Assembly (NCBI RefSeq): GCF_013394915.1
Contig: NZ_CP056771.1
Coordinates: 310,001 to 374,000, forward strand
DNA length: 64,000 bases
Direction of reading: 5' to 3'
Origin: Buchnera aphidicola (Aphis gossypii)
GTDB lineage: Bacteria > Pseudomonadota > Gammaproteobacteria > Enterobacterales > Enterobacteriaceae
Shown here: one piece after another, positions 20,210-30,485 of the stretch
Position numbering within the stretch: the first letter of the stretch is position 1
Layout of the letters: the number at the start of each line of letters is the position of its first letter
Position numbers and translations under genes: made by a program
Notes under the pieces: model-generated
The model's input: the letters and a program-made list of their open reading frames with translations, nothing else
Databases searched by the model: none
What the model was told of the DNA's origin: nothing

Positions 20210-20893
20210 ATGTTAAATATAATATTGGATGTTCCATTGCAAAAAAAAATCATCTTTTTTAAAAATATAGGATTAATAGATTGGATTATAATTTCTGATA
20301 AAATGAATCTTTTTACAGAGAAACGTGATAATTTTACATTTGATGAAATTTGGTTTGCAGAACATTATCCTATTTTTACAACAGGTTTATTAAAGAAAGA
20401 TAATTCAATAAAATTTAAAAATAATTTTATTAATAATATTCCTGTCGTCACTTCTAACAGAGGCGGTCAAATTACATATCATGGCCCCGGACAACAAATG
20501 TTGTACTTTTTAATAGATTTAAAACGTCGGAAAATTAATATTCGTCAATTTATAGATATAATGCATATTTTAATAATAGACACATTGAATTATTTTTCTA
20601 TTAAATCAAAAATTAAAAAAAAAGCCCCAGGAGTTTACGTAAATGATAAAAAAATTTGTTCTTTTGGATTGAGAATAAAAAAAGGTTGTACTTTACATGG
20701 TTTATCATTAAATGTCGATATGGACTTAAATCCATTTAATTATATTCACCCTTGTGGAGATATGTATATTAAAATGACACAAATAAAGGAATTTAGTTCG
20801 TTTTTAACGCTAAAAGACATTCGTGTAATTTTAATTAAAAAACTATCTCAATTACTAAATGTTAGAATTGTAAAAAAATTATATTTTTACTGA
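20210..20893 (+). CDS. lipB: Octanoyltransferase LipB
   Basis: Moves the octanoyl group from ACP to lipoyl domains. It carries the signature RGGQITYHGPGQ near residues 84-95, the catalytic-lysine segment DKKICSFGLRI, and the thiolate cysteine in HPCGDMYIKM near residue 182. It has 227 residues, a little longer than E. coli LipB (213), mostly at the N-terminus (RNNHTEEIW replaced by a longer loop). It pairs with lipA downstream; likely targets include SucB at 59223-60434. Confidence 0.94.
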   Translation: MLNIILDVPLQKKIIFFKNIGLIDWIIISDKMNLFTEKRDNFTFDEIWFAEHYPIFTTGLLKKDNSIKFKNNFINNIPVVTSNRGGQITYHGPGQQMLYFLIDLKRRKINIRQFIDIMHILIIDTLNYFSIKSKIKKKAPGVYVNDKKICSFGLRIKKGCTLHGLSLNVDMDLNPFNYIHPCGDMYIKMTQIKEFSSFLTLKDIRVILIKKLSQLLNVRIVKKLYFY

Positions 20894-20916
20894 TTTTAAA
20901 GAATTTTAAACACATT

Positions 20917-20934
20917 TTTCTTAATTATAAGAAA
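20917..20934. repeat. Small hairpin between lipB and lipA
   Basis: TTTCTTA and TAAGAAA flank a 4-base loop in the 61-bp lipB-lipA gap. It may adjust lipA expression or be chance in AT-rich sequence. Confidence 0.3.
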
Positions 20935-20954
20935 TACTTTATAAGTTATCTAAA

Positions 20955-21863
20955 ATGACATTTATAAATAAAAAAATAAATTTAATACCTATTAAAAATA
21001 TTTTAGTAAAAAAAAGAATATTAAAAAAACCAGATTGGATTAAAATAAAATTACCTATTTATACATCTCAAATAAAAAAAGTTAAAAACGCTTTACGAAA
21101 AAATAATTTACATTCTGTTTGCGAAGAAGCTAATTGCCCAAATTTACCAGAATGTTTTAATAATGGAACTGCAACTTTTATGATCCTTGGATCTGTATGT
21201 ACGCGAAATTGTCCATTTTGTGCAGTATCACATGGAAAACCTGAAAAAATAAATTCTGAAGAACCTGAAAATTTAGCAAATACTATATTTGATATGAATA
21301 TTAATTATGTAGTGATCACTTCAGTTGTAAGAGATGATTTATATGATTGCGGTGCACAACAATTCGTTGATTGTATAAGTGCTATTAGAAGTAAAAATAA
21401 CGTAAAAATTGAAATATTAGTTCCTGATTTTAGAGGGAGAATTAAACTAGTTTTGAAAATTTTTAGTTCTTCTCTACCTGATGTTTTTAATCATAATATA
21501 GAAAATGTTCCTCGGCTTTATAAAAAAATACGTCCTGGAGCTAATTATCAAAAATCATTATTATTATTAGAAGAGTTTAAAAAGAAATATAATAAAATTC
21601 CTACTAAATCAGGTTTAATGTTAGGTATAGGTGAAAAAGATAAAGAAATTAGTCAAGTTATGCAAGACTTATATTCTAGTGGTGTGACATTATTAACTGT
21701 AGGACAATATCTTCAACCTAGCAAAAAACATCTTCCAGTAGAACGTTATATATCGCCATTAGAATTTGAAGATATTAAACAAGAAGCAATATCCATTGGT
21801 TTTAAAAATGCATATTGCGGACCTTTTGTACGTTCATCATATCATGCAAGTTCTCAAAATTAA
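20955..21863 (+). CDS. lipA: Lipoyl synthase
   Basis: Radical-SAM enzyme that inserts two sulfurs into octanoyl domains to make lipoate. The auxiliary cluster cysteines are in [12 protein letters not shown] near residues 57-68, and the radical-SAM motif CTRNCPFC follows near 82-89. The C-terminal SSYHA segment supplies the serine ligand. It has 302 residues, shorter than E. coli (321) because the N-terminal extension is trimmed. It needs reduced flavodoxin (fldA, 53382-53891). Confidence 0.97.
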   Translation: MTFINKKINLIPIKNILVKKRILKKPDWIKIKLPIYTSQIKKVKNALRKNNLHSVCEEANCPNLPECFNNGTATFMILGSVCTRNCPFCAVSHGKPEKINSEEPENLANTIFDMNINYVVITSVVRDDLYDCGAQQFVDCISAIRSKNNVKIEILVPDFRGRIKLVLKIFSSSLPDVFNHNIENVPRLYKKIRPGANYQKSLLLLEEFKKKYNKIPTKSGLMLGIGEKDKEISQVMQDLYSSGVTLLTVGQYLQPSKKHLPVERYISPLEFEDIKQEAISIGFKNAYCGPFVRSSYHASSQN

Positions 21864-21918
21864 CATATAAAAAAATAATTAATTATATTTTTAAAAATAT
21901 TTTAATAGAGGTTAAATA

Positions 21919-22629
21919 GTGTCAAAATTGAATAGTTTTAATGTTCCCAAGATAATTATTGCATTGGATTTTAATGATAAAAAAAACGCTATGAAATTAG
22001 TAAATCTTCTGAATCCATCTTTATTTTATTTAAAGATCGGGAAAGAGATGTTTACAATTTTAGGAAAAAAATTTATTCATGAATTACATCAGTTAGGGTT
22101 TAATATATTTTTAGATTTAAAATTTCATGATATTCCTAATACTGTTTTTAATGCGACGAAAGCAGCAGCGGATTTAGGAATATGGATGTTGAGCATACAT
22201 GCGTCAGGTGGAAAAAAAATGTTAATATCTGCTAAAAAAGCATTAAAATCATTTAAAAAACGCCCTTTATTAATTGGTGTTACAGCGCTTACAAGCTTAA
22301 CACAAACAGATTTAAATGATATTGGTATTCAAATATCATTGCAAGATTATATTTTAATTTTATCTAAGCTATCTAGTGATTGTGGTTTAGATGGTGTTGT
22401 ATGTCCAGGAAAGGAGGCTAAAAAAATTAAATCATTATGCGGTAATAAATATAAAATAATCACACCAGGTATTAGATGTTTAAATGATTCTACATTTGAT
22501 CAGCATCAAGTTATTACTCCAATACAAACAAAAAATTTTCCAATTGATTATATAGTTGTAGGGCGCTCTATTACTGCTTCAAAAAATCCCATGAAAAAAT
22601 TAAATTTTATAATACAATCTATGCAATAA
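21919..22629 (+). CDS. pyrF: Orotidine 5'-phosphate decarboxylase
   Basis: Final step of UMP synthesis. A TIM-barrel enzyme with the active-site run DLKFHDIPNTV near residues 66-76, PGIRC near 188 and the phosphate-binding VGRSIT near the C-terminus. It starts with GTG 21919 after a GAGGTT site. It has 236 residues (E. coli 245). It is next to ribA, as in the enterobacterial 28-minute region. Confidence 0.95.
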   Translation: MSKLNSFNVPKIIIALDFNDKKNAMKLVNLLNPSLFYLKIGKEMFTILGKKFIHELHQLGFNIFLDLKFHDIPNTVFNATKAAADLGIWMLSIHASGGKKMLISAKKALKSFKKRPLLIGVTALTSLTQTDLNDIGIQISLQDYILILSKLSSDCGLDGVVCPGKEAKKIKSLCGNKYKIITPGIRCLNDSTFDQHQVITPIQTKNFPIDYIVVGRSITASKNPMKKLNFIIQSMQ

Positions 22630-22714
22630 TATTTGTATATTTAAAATATTTTTTTTATATATTTATGTTAATTTAAATCCATGAAATTCTAATAGAAATA
22701 AGAGCGGAGTCTTT

Positions 22715-23305
22715 ATGCAATTAATTAAAATAGAAAAAGCTATATTACCTACTCGTTGGGGAGATTTTATCATATTCGGATTTGAAGAGAAAAAAAACGG
22801 AAAAAATCATATTGCTCTTGTTTATGGTGATATAAAAAAAAATATGCCTATTCTTTCTAGAATACATTCTGAATGTTTAACAGGAGATGCTTTATTTAGT
22901 TTACGATGCGATTGTGGAGATCAATTAAAAATGGCAATGAACAAAATTGCAGATGAGGGAAGAGGTGTACTAATATATCATCGTCAAGAAGGTAGAAATA
23001 TTGGTTTATTAAATAAAATTAAAGCCTATTCTTTACAGGATCAAGGTTTGGATACTGTTGAAGCTAACTTAAAACTTGGTTTTTCTGCGGATGAACGAGA
23101 TTTTTCATTATGTGCTGATATTTTTAACATTTTGAATATTAAAAAAATTCGATTACTAACTAATAATCCATATAAAGTTGATATGCTTACTGCTTCTGGA
23201 ATTGATGTTGTAGAAAGAGTTGCTCTTATAGCGAAAAAAAATAATAAAAATTATTGCTATTTAAAAACTAAAGCAGAAAAGATGGGTCATTTGTTATTTA
23301 AGTAA
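22715..23305 (+). CDS. ribA: GTP cyclohydrolase II
   Basis: First step of riboflavin synthesis from GTP. The zinc cysteines are in [18 protein letters not shown] near residues 54-71, and [11 protein letters not shown] carries the catalytic residues. It has 196 residues, as in E. coli. A GAGCGGAG ribosome-binding region precedes ATG 22715. The other rib genes are not in this window. A hairpin follows downstream before the convergent cls. Confidence 0.96.
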   Translation: MQLIKIEKAILPTRWGDFIIFGFEEKKNGKNHIALVYGDIKKNMPILSRIHSECLTGDALFSLRCDCGDQLKMAMNKIADEGRGVLIYHRQEGRNIGLLNKIKAYSLQDQGLDTVEANLKLGFSADERDFSLCADIFNILNIKKIRLLTNNPYKVDMLTASGIDVVERVALIAKKNNKNYCYLKTKAEKMGHLLFK

Positions 23306-23407
23306 AAATTTTTTTAAAAAATATATATGATGTAAATTTTACTTTAATATATTATTTAATAGTATTAGATATATTTTTAAAAAAATTTTATTCTATTTAA
23401 AATAGAA

Positions 23408-23425
23408 GGGGTTTGATTAAACCCC
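23408..23425. terminator. Hairpin between convergent ribA and cls
   Basis: GGGGTTT and AAACCCC form a perfect 7-bp stem around GATT. A run of four G-C pairs is rare in this AT-rich background and the site separates convergent genes, both of which argue for a retained intrinsic terminator. U-runs on either side are short (TTCTATTTT on the minus strand). Confidence 0.6.
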
Positions 23426-23520
23426 AACTTAATTATTTAATTTATTTATTTTTATATTGTAAAAATAATTTTTTATATTTTTCGAAATAGTTTAAAAACA
23501 TAATTTTTTAATAAAAATAT

Positions 23521-24981
23521 TTATAATAATGGACTTAAAAAATAAAAAATTTTTTCTAATATTTTTTTCCAATATGCACGATTAGACCAAATTTTTTTGT
23601 CTAGTAATTCAGAATTAGAAATGTATTCTTTTTGTGTTAAAGATAATTTTTTACTAAAATTATTATCATCAATTACTAAAGTAATTTCAAAATTTAACCA
23701 TAAACTTCTCATATCTAAATTAGCAGTTCCAATTAAGCTAAGTTGACGATCAACTAATATGCTTTTGCTATGCAACAATCCATTTTTAAATTGATAAATT
23801 TTTACTCCCGCTTCTAACAGTTCACTAAAAAAAACTCTACTCGCCCATTTGACTAAAACAGAATCATGATATAATGGTATAATAATGCTTACTTTTACAC
23901 CTCTTTGAGCAGCTGTACAAATAGCATGCAATAAATCGTCACTAGGAACTAAATATGGAGTGGTCATAATTAATTCATTTCTCGAAGAATAAATTGCTGT
24001 TAATAAAGCTTGATGAATTACATTCTTAGGAAATCCTGGACCAGATGCAATTACTTGAACGCTAGAATTTTGATTAGATGTATTTTTTAACATCTCTTTA
24101 TTAGGTAATTTAGGTAAAATTTTAAACCCCGTTTCAATCTCCCAATCACATGAGTAAATCATACCTATTGTTGTAGCTATTGGACCTTCAATTCGAGTCA
24201 TTAAATCGATCCATTGACTAATTCCTGAAGATTTTTTAAACAAATTAGGATCTACTAAATTCATACTTCCAGAATATGAGATATAATTATCAATTAATAT
24301 TATTTTTCTATGCTGTCTTAAATCCAATCGATGTAAAAACATTCTTACTAAATTAACTTTTAATGCCTCAACAATCTGAATTCCAGATCTTTTCATTTTT
24401 TGAACCCATGGACTTCTGAAAAAATCAATACTACCAGCTGAATCTAACATTAATCTGCATCGTATACCTCGTTTTGCTGAATTTATAAGTGCTCTTGCGA
24501 CATCATCAGCAAGACCTCCTGGTTTCCAAATATAAAATACCATTTCAATATTTCTACGTGCTAGATAAATATCTCGAATTAAAATGCTAATAGTTTTTTT
24601 ATTATCCGTTAATAATGTAATTTTGTTATTTTTAATCCCAGACATGCCTTGTCTATGTTTACATAGTTGAAACAAAGAAGTGGCAACTTCACTATTTTTG
24701 ATTTGAAAAATATATTTGCAAGATTTTAGTTGATTAAGATATTGATTAGATATAGACCAAATTTTTTTTGCTATTCTTTTATGTCTTTTCTCTAAATAAA
24801 ATTCACCAAAAAAAAACCAAATTGCAATACCAATAAAAGGGATAATATAAATCGTTAATAGCCAAGACATAGAAGAAGGTATACTACGACGTTTAATTAA
24901 AATACAATAGGTAATATTAACAATAATTAACCAGTATATTAAAACAACTAGACACGTAGTTGAATCATAAAAAATATCCAT
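23521..24981 (-). CDS. cls: Cardiolipin synthase
   Basis: Condenses two phosphatidylglycerol molecules to cardiolipin at the inner membrane. Two N-terminal membrane segments (residues about 9-28 and 38-59) precede two phospholipase-D HKD motifs: [18 protein letters not shown] near 220 and [20 protein letters not shown] near 400. It has 486 residues, as E. coli ClsA. It is the distal gene of the yciC-yciB-yciA-cls block on the minus strand, separated from yciA by a large hairpin. Confidence 0.96.
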   Translation of the reverse strand: MDIFYDSTTCLVVLIYWLIIVNITYCILIKRRSIPSSMSWLLTIYIIPFIGIAIWFFFGEFYLEKRHKRIAKKIWSISNQYLNQLKSCKYIFQIKNSEVATSLFQLCKHRQGMSGIKNNKITLLTDNKKTISILIRDIYLARRNIEMVFYIWKPGGLADDVARALINSAKRGIRCRLMLDSAGSIDFFRSPWVQKMKRSGIQIVEALKVNLVRMFLHRLDLRQHRKIILIDNYISYSGSMNLVDPNLFKKSSGISQWIDLMTRIEGPIATTIGMIYSCDWEIETGFKILPKLPNKEMLKNTSNQNSSVQVIASGPGFPKNVIHQALLTAIYSSRNELIMTTPYLVPSDDLLHAICTAAQRGVKVSIIIPLYHDSVLVKWASRVFFSELLEAGVKIYQFKNGLLHSKSILVDRQLSLIGTANLDMRSLWLNFEITLVIDDNNFSKKLSLTQKEYISNSELLDKKIWSNRAYWKKILEKIFYFLSPLL

Positions 24982-25121
24982 TCATTTGAAGATCCTATTT
25001 ATACTTTTTTAAAAAAAGTTTTATATTTGATTGAATGTTGTACATTTTTAAATGATTTTATTAAAAAATAATAAAAAATTATTACTTTTGGTAAAATATT
25101 TAAAAATTAAATGTATTTTAT

Positions 25122-25185
25122 AACACTTTTAAAAAAGTAATGTTTTTAAATAAAAATATTTTTATTATTACTTTTTTAAAGTGTT
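25122..25185. repeat. Long stem-loop between yciA and cls
   Basis: Outer arms 25122-25141 and 25167-25185 are reverse complements with one bulged T, and the middle contains an 18-bp AT-only palindrome. The whole 64-base element can fold as one long hairpin. It lies between two minus-strand genes, so it may end yciA transcription or protect the cls message. Confidence 0.6.
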
Positions 25186-25239
25186 AATTTTTATTTAGAA
25201 AAAATTTTTTATTTTAATTTAAAATTTTTAAATATGATT

Positions 25240-25650
25240 TTAAATAATGCTCATTGGTAATAACTCACGAGGTTTTCCCATTTTATCAATTGCTACATAA
25301 ATAAATGTTGCTTCCGTAGCACAATAATATTGTCCTGATGGTTTAGAATGAATTTTTTTAATCCAAACTTCCACATTAATCTTGATCGAACTTTTACCAA
25401 TTTTAATACAATTCGCATAGCAACTTACAATATCACCAACTGATATAGGTTGTAGAAAAGTCATTCCATCTACTCTAACAGTGACAACTTTTCCTCCTGC
25501 AATCTCTTTAGCTAATATAGCCCCTCCCATATCCATTTGCGACATAATCCATCCTCCAAATATATCACCATTAGCATTTGTATCTGAAGGCATTGCTAGA
25601 GTTTGCAAGACAATTATTCCTTTTGGTAATAATTTGTTTTTTTTTAGCAT
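25240..25650 (-). CDS. yciA: Acyl-CoA thioesterase YciA
   Basis: Hot-dog-fold thioesterase acting on short- and long-chain acyl-CoAs. The family run LAMPSDTNANGDIFGGWIMSQ near residues 19-39 contains the catalytic Asn/Asp area, and VRVDGMTFLQPI and VEVWIKK follow. A frame extends to TTG 25677, but ATG 25650 aligns with the E. coli start and gives 136 residues (E. coli 132). It follows yciB on the same strand, as in E. coli. Confidence 0.94.
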   Translation of the reverse strand: MLKKNKLLPKGIIVLQTLAMPSDTNANGDIFGGWIMSQMDMGGAILAKEIAGGKVVTVRVDGMTFLQPISVGDIVSCYANCIKIGKSSIKINVEVWIKKIHSKPSGQYYCATEATFIYVAIDKMGKPRELLPMSII

Positions 25651-25680
25651 TATTAAAATATTCACTCTATTATACAAAAA

Positions 25681-26214
25681 TTATTTCTTTTTTAATGTTT
25701 TATAATTTATATAAATACTTGTAGCTATAATAGAAAAAAGCATTAAAATTGAAAGTCCAAATACCTTAAAATTTACCCATGTTTCTTCTGAAAAATAAAA
25801 AGCTATATAAATATTTAAAATGCTACAAAATAAAAAAAATAATGCCCAAAAAAAATTAATTTTTTTCCAATAAATGTTAGAAAGTTTTATGTTTTTTTCT
25901 AAAAATTTTTGTATTATTGGTTTTTTTTCATAAAATTGACTCATTAATAATATAATAGAAAAAAACATATAAATTATTGTTACTTTCCATTTAATAAATT
26001 GACTATTATGAAAAAATATAGTTAATGAACCTAAAATACTAATTAAAATAAAGCTAATTACATTAATTTTATCTATTTTTTTATAAATAATATAATGTAA
26101 TGCACAAGTTAAACCTGACATAATAATTAAAAACTTAGACGCTATAAAAATATCATACGTTTTATAGAATATAAAAAAAGTTATTATTGGTAATAAATTT
26201 AGTATTTTTTGCAT
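25681..26214 (-). CDS. yciB: Inner membrane septation protein YciB
   Basis: A 177-residue protein with about five membrane segments, of the IspZ/YciB (intracellular septation protein A) family, linked to envelope and division functions. It is recognised from the N-terminus (LNLLPIITFFIFYKTYDIF), the central MSQFYEKKPIIQKFLEKNIKL region, and WVNFKVFG near residue 146, plus its place between yciA and yciC. E. coli YciB has 179 residues. Confidence 0.9.
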   Translation of the reverse strand: MQKILNLLPIITFFIFYKTYDIFIASKFLIIMSGLTCALHYIIYKKIDKINVISFILISILGSLTIFFHNSQFIKWKVTIIYMFFSIILLMSQFYEKKPIIQKFLEKNIKLSNIYWKKINFFWALFFLFCSILNIYIAFYFSEETWVNFKVFGLSILMLFSIIATSIYINYKTLKKK

Positions 26215-26240
26215 ATCAAGACCTAAAAAATTGTTTATTT

Positions 26241-26984
26241 TTAAGTTCGTAATAACAACATATAAAACCTAAATAAATATATTGTTAAAATAGAAAAAAA
26301 TATATTTATATTGACATTTAATATAAAAAAAATAAAATTTTTGTTTATGAAGTGAAAGTGTAATAAAACTTTTGTTGAAATAAATTTGACACACATCCAA
26401 AATAATACTCCTGTACCTACAATATTTATATATTTCCAAGAAATAGAAATACTTAAACGTATAGATTCCATCAAAGTGTTTTTTTGAAACGATAAAATAA
26501 TAGGTGATAAAGCAAGTAATATTGACAAAAATATACCTGGAATAATAAAAAACATAAAACCTATTTGAATAATAATATTAGTAATACAATTTAATACAAA
26601 TAAACTTGGTATAATTTTAATAAAAAACATTAAAGAAAGTGTAATTCGTTTTTGTTTATTGCTAGATAGATATGTAATTAAAGTAATGATACTTCCTAAT
26701 AAAAAAGTTTTACTGGTTAAAAATTCAATTATTTTAAATATTGAATATTTTAATAATTCTTTTTTTTCGTATTCACTCATATTATTTATAAAATCAAAAA
26801 CTGAATAAGAATTAATAAATCTATTATTTTCTATCATAGAAATAATATGCATATCTGGTTTAATTAAAATATTTATTATAATACTGATTAAAGTACTAAT
26901 AATAGATATAAAAAAAATAGATTTTATTTCTTTGGATACAAAGTGAGACGTATCATTATATAATTCACGTATTGTAATAAACAT
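26241..26984 (-). CDS. yciC: UPF0259-family membrane protein YciC
   Basis: A 247-residue polytopic membrane protein (E. coli YciC 247). The N-terminal ITIRELYNDTSHF segment, about six hydrophobic helices and neighbours (yciB-yciA on one side, trp on the other) support the call. Sequence is strongly drifted toward Ile, Phe, Asn and Lys. Function is unknown in the family. Confidence 0.85.
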   Translation of the reverse strand: MFITIRELYNDTSHFVSKEIKSIFFISIISTLISIIINILIKPDMHIISMIENNRFINSYSVFDFINNMSEYEKKELLKYSIFKIIEFLTSKTFLLGSIITLITYLSSNKQKRITLSLMFFIKIIPSLFVLNCITNIIIQIGFMFFIIPGIFLSILLALSPIILSFQKNTLMESIRLSISISWKYINIVGTGVLFWMCVKFISTKVLLHFHFINKNFIFFILNVNINIFFSILTIYLFRFYMLLLRT

Positions 26985-27103
26985 ATGTATATCCCCTTCA
27001 AATATTATATAAAATTTTAAGATAATACATATTATTAGAAATTAATATATTCTTTAAAAACAATTTAAAATGTAAGAAATAAATTTTTAAAAATTTATTC
27101 AAA

Positions 27104-27907
27104 TTATTTTGTAGATTGTATTAATTTAAAACTGAAATCTTTTATTTTTTTTATCATATCTTTTTCTACGCTTAAATTTTTTTCAATAATATTTATAATT
27201 GCTGAACCACATATTACACCATTAGTTCCAGATAAAATTGATTTTTTTACTTGTGTAGAATTTTTAATCCCGAAACCTTGTAATAATGGCAGAGTATTAT
27301 ATTTTTTGATCTTTTTTATAAATTTATTCGGAAGTGAAACTGTTTTTTCTTTGATACCAGTAACACCAGGACGCGATAATAAATAAATATAACCTTTTGC
27401 ATATAAAGAAAGTTGTTTTAAAAATTTTTCATTTGCATCAGGAGGACATATAAAAATAGAGTTAATATTAAATTGATTAGCATATTTGTAAAAAATGTCA
27501 TATTCTTCAATAGGTACATCTGCTATTAATACAGAATCTAAATCAGATTTTGAACATTGTTGATAAAAATTTTTGATACCTTGGTTATATATAAGATTAG
27601 CATATAATAATATCCCTATAGGTATATTAAAATATTTTTTACGTAAAGTTTGAATAACGTCGAAATATTTTAAAATACTATAATTATTAGATAAAGCACG
27701 TAAATTTGATTTTTGAATTATAGGACCGTCTGCTAATGGATCTGAAAATGGAATACCCAATTCTAATGCATCTGATCCATTTTCAATTAGTGTATCTATA
27801 ATTTTTATCGAAGTTTCTAAAGAAGGATCACCTATTACGACAAATGGAACAAAACATCCTTCTTTGAGTATATTTTTTTTTTCAAACATTTTTTTATAAC
27901 GACTCAC
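27104..27907 (-). CDS. trpA: Tryptophan synthase alpha chain
   Basis: Cleaves indole-3-glycerol phosphate to indole, passed to TrpB. Catalytic Glu and Asp lie in [16 protein letters not shown] near residues 47-62. SRPGVTG is present, and the phosphate site is near GFGIKN and GVICGSAI. It has 267 residues (E. coli 268). The start overlaps the trpB end by 14 bases, so translation is probably coupled. It is the last gene of trpDCFBA. Confidence 0.97.
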   Translation of the reverse strand: MSRYKKMFEKKNILKEGCFVPFVVIGDPSLETSIKIIDTLIENGSDALELGIPFSDPLADGPIIQKSNLRALSNNYSILKYFDVIQTLRKKYFNIPIGILLYANLIYNQGIKNFYQQCSKSDLDSVLIADVPIEEYDIFYKYANQFNINSIFICPPDANEKFLKQLSLYAKGYIYLLSRPGVTGIKEKTVSLPNKFIKKIKKYNTLPLLQGFGIKNSTQVKKSILSGTNGVICGSAIINIIEKNLSVEKDMIKKIKDFSFKLIQSTK

Positions 27908-29090
27908 AATTTTTCCTATTTTTAAAAATTTTACTTACTGTAAAAATATCTTTGTCCCCACGACCAGAAAGATTAACTATTAAAATTTGATTTTTATTAG
28001 GATGAAGATTCATGATTTTTAATGCATAAGCTATCGCATGAGAAGATTCTAAAGCTGGAATAATACCTTCTTTTTTAGATAAAACAGTGAATGCTTCTAA
28101 TGCTTCTTTATCAGTAATTGAAACATATTGAGCGCGTTTAGTGCTATTTAACCAAGCATGTTCAGGGCCTACAGACGGAAAATCTAAACCAGCAGAAATT
28201 GACCAAGATTTTTGAATTTGACCTTCTTTATTTTGCATTAAATAAGATTTCATTCCAAAATAAATACCCTTTCTACCGATATTTAATGGTGCTCCATGAT
28301 TTCCTGTACTTATGCCCTTTCCAGCTGGTTCTACACCAATTAAATTGACTTTCTCGTTTATAAAATCAGTAAATATACCAATCGCATTTGAACCTCCTCC
28401 AACACATGCAATAACAGAATCGGGTAATCTACTTTCTTTTTCTAAAATTTGCTGTTTAGCTTCCTCACCAATCATCTTTTGAAATTCTTTTACAATTTTT
28501 GGATATGGATGAGGACCCGCAGCTGTTCCTATCATATAATATGAATATTTATAACTACTAGACCAATCTCTCAATGCTTCATTACATGCATCTTTTAAAG
28601 TACCAGAACCACTTTTCACAGGTATAACTTTTGCACCCATTAATTTCATACGAAATACATTTGGTTTCTGACGCTCAATATCTTTATATCCCATATAAAT
28701 ACGACATTTTAAATTCATTAAAGCACAAGCAATGGCGGTTGCTACACCATGTTGTCCAGCACCAGTTTCAGCAATAATTTCTTTTTTGTGCATCTGAATC
28801 GCTAGCATGGCCTGACCTAGTACTTGATTAGTTTTATGTGCTCCTCCATGTAACAAATCTTCTCTTTTTAAATAAATACGTGTTTTTGTTCCTTCAGTTA
28901 AATTTTTACATAAAGTTAATGGCGTAGGTCTTCCTGCATAATTTTTTAAAAGATATGAAAGTTTTTTTTGAAAATTCTCATCTTTTTTTGTAAAAACAAA
29001 ATTTTTTTCTAGCTCATATAAAGCCGGCATTAATATTTGAGGAACATACATGCCTCCAAATTCCCCAAAATAAGGATTGAGTAAAGTCAT
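27894..29090 (-). CDS. trpB: Tryptophan synthase beta chain
   Basis: PLP enzyme joining indole and serine to tryptophan. The Schiff-base lysine is K86 in [10 protein letters not shown], the PLP phosphate loop is [10 protein letters not shown], and ETGAGQHG contains the substrate carboxylate site. It has 398 residues (E. coli 397). It is well conserved in amino-acid sequence relative to its neighbours, as expected for a host-nutrition gene. Confidence 0.98.
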   Translation of the reverse strand: MTLLNPYFGEFGGMYVPQILMPALYELEKNFVFTKKDENFQKKLSYLLKNYAGRPTPLTLCKNLTEGTKTRIYLKREDLLHGGAHKTNQVLGQAMLAIQMHKKEIIAETGAGQHGVATAIACALMNLKCRIYMGYKDIERQKPNVFRMKLMGAKVIPVKSGSGTLKDACNEALRDWSSSYKYSYYMIGTAAGPHPYPKIVKEFQKMIGEEAKQQILEKESRLPDSVIACVGGGSNAIGIFTDFINEKVNLIGVEPAGKGISTGNHGAPLNIGRKGIYFGMKSYLMQNKEGQIQKSWSISAGLDFPSVGPEHAWLNSTKRAQYVSITDKEALEAFTVLSKKEGIIPALESSHAIAYALKIMNLHPNKNQILIVNLSGRGDKDIFTVSKIFKNRKNCESL

Positions 29091-29129
29091 TTAGTTTTAT
29101 TTCTCTTGTTATTCATAAAAACCGATTTG

Positions 29130-30485
29130 TTAGAGTCTTAATTTTTGAAAAATTAATTTAATTTTTTTATGATCTTTAATACCAGGTGATATTTCTACTC
29201 CAGAATTCAAGTCTAATCCATAACAGTTGAATTTTGATGCGAGACTACAATTTTGAATATTAATACCTCCTGCTAAAATTACATTTTTTAATGTGTAATT
29301 TTTCAAAATGTTCCAATTAAATGATGTATTACTTCCTCCAGAATAAGAATCAAATATATATTTATTTATAAAATCCCAGTTAATTAAAGGTAATTTTGAT
29401 TGAATAGAAAATGCTTTCCAAATTTGGATATTTTTGGATAACCTTTTTTTTAATAGATCAATATATTTTTGATTCTCACATCCATGTAATTGAATTGCAT
29501 ATAGACATAATTCATTAGAAATGTCTAAAATAGTATTAATATCTTGGTTTTGAAATACTCCTACGTACTTTAAATTACTATTAAAGATTACATTTTTTGC
29601 AATTTTTTTTGTGATCTTACGAGGTGAATTTTCTGCGAAAATTAAGCCTCCATAAATTGCACCATATTTTTCACTAACTTGAGCATCAATAGAACGAGTT
29701 AAACCACATATTTTATTATTACCAAAAATTAAAGATTTAATACTAATTTCTAAATTTTTTTTTGACATTAAACTTGAGCCAATTAAAAAACCATGGACCA
29801 TTTTACTTAATTCTTTTATTTGAGCATTTTCAGTTATTCCTGATTCACTAATAATAATTCTATTTTTTATTAATGGGGATAAAATTTTAGTTCGATTTAA
29901 ATCAATTGATAAATCATGTAAATTACGATTATTGATCCCAATAATTAAGGCATTTAATTGAATTGCACGATGTAGCTCTGTTGTATTATTAACTTCTGTT
30001 AAAACTTCCATATTTAATTCTTTTGCTATGTTATATAACATCATATATTGCTTGTTATCTAAAATAGATAACATAAGCAATATAGCATCCGCTTTATAAT
30101 ATCTAGCTAAATAGACTTGATATGAATCAATGAAAAAATCTTTACATAAAATTGGTTGATAAACATTATTTCTCACAATACTGATAAATTTTAAATTTCC
30201 ATGAAAATACTTCTCATCTGTTAAGACTGAAATTGCAGAAGCATATTTTTTATATACATTAGAAATCTCAATTAGATTAAAATTTTTTTTAATAACTCCT
30301 AAAGAAGGAGATGATTTTTTACATTCTAATATAAAAAAAGGATTTTTATTTTTCAATGCATTAAAAAAATTTCGAGTTTTTACATTAATTTTTTTTTTGA
30401 TATCTTTGAGGGGTTCTTTTTTTTTTCTATCTTTGATCCAATCTATTTTATATTTTATAATTTCATTTAGTATTGTTTCTGCCAT
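29130..30485 (-). CDS. trpC: Bifunctional indole-3-glycerol-phosphate synthase / phosphoribosylanthranilate isomerase
   Basis: Two fused TIM barrels. Residues about 1-255 are IGP synthase (ILECKKSSPSLG, LCKDFFID, ISESGI); residues about 256-451 are PRA isomerase (KICGLTR, YVGVFQN, QLHGCE, LNSGVEISPGIKD). The enterobacterial TrpC-F fusion is retained in full (about 451 residues). I chose ATG 30485 over ATG 30491: it aligns with the E. coli start and has an AGAAG site at proper distance. The start lies 23 bases inside trpD. Confidence 0.96.
   Translation of the reverse strand: MAETILNEIIKYKIDWIKDRKKKEPLKDIKKKINVKTRNFFNALKNKNPFFILECKKSSPSLGVIKKNFNLIEISNVYKKYASAISVLTDEKYFHGNLKFISIVRNNVYQPILCKDFFIDSYQVYLARYYKADAILLMLSILDNKQYMMLYNIAKELNMEVLTEVNNTTELHRAIQLNALIIGINNRNLHDLSIDLNRTKILSPLIKNRIIISESGITENAQIKELSKMVHGFLIGSSLMSKKNLEISIKSLIFGNNKICGLTRSIDAQVSEKYGAIYGGLIFAENSPRKITKKIAKNVIFNSNLKYVGVFQNQDINTILDISNELCLYAIQLHGCENQKYIDLLKKRLSKNIQIWKAFSIQSKLPLINWDFINKYIFDSYSGGSNTSFNWNILKNYTLKNVILAGGINIQNCSLASKFNCYGLDLNSGVEISPGIKDHKKIKLIFQKLRL

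Noticed and set aside
26285-26330. Short repeats of AT-only words in yciC and other membrane genes
   Set aside because: Expected from base composition and hydrophobic coding; no regular unit length or spacing suggestive of CRISPR or a satellite.
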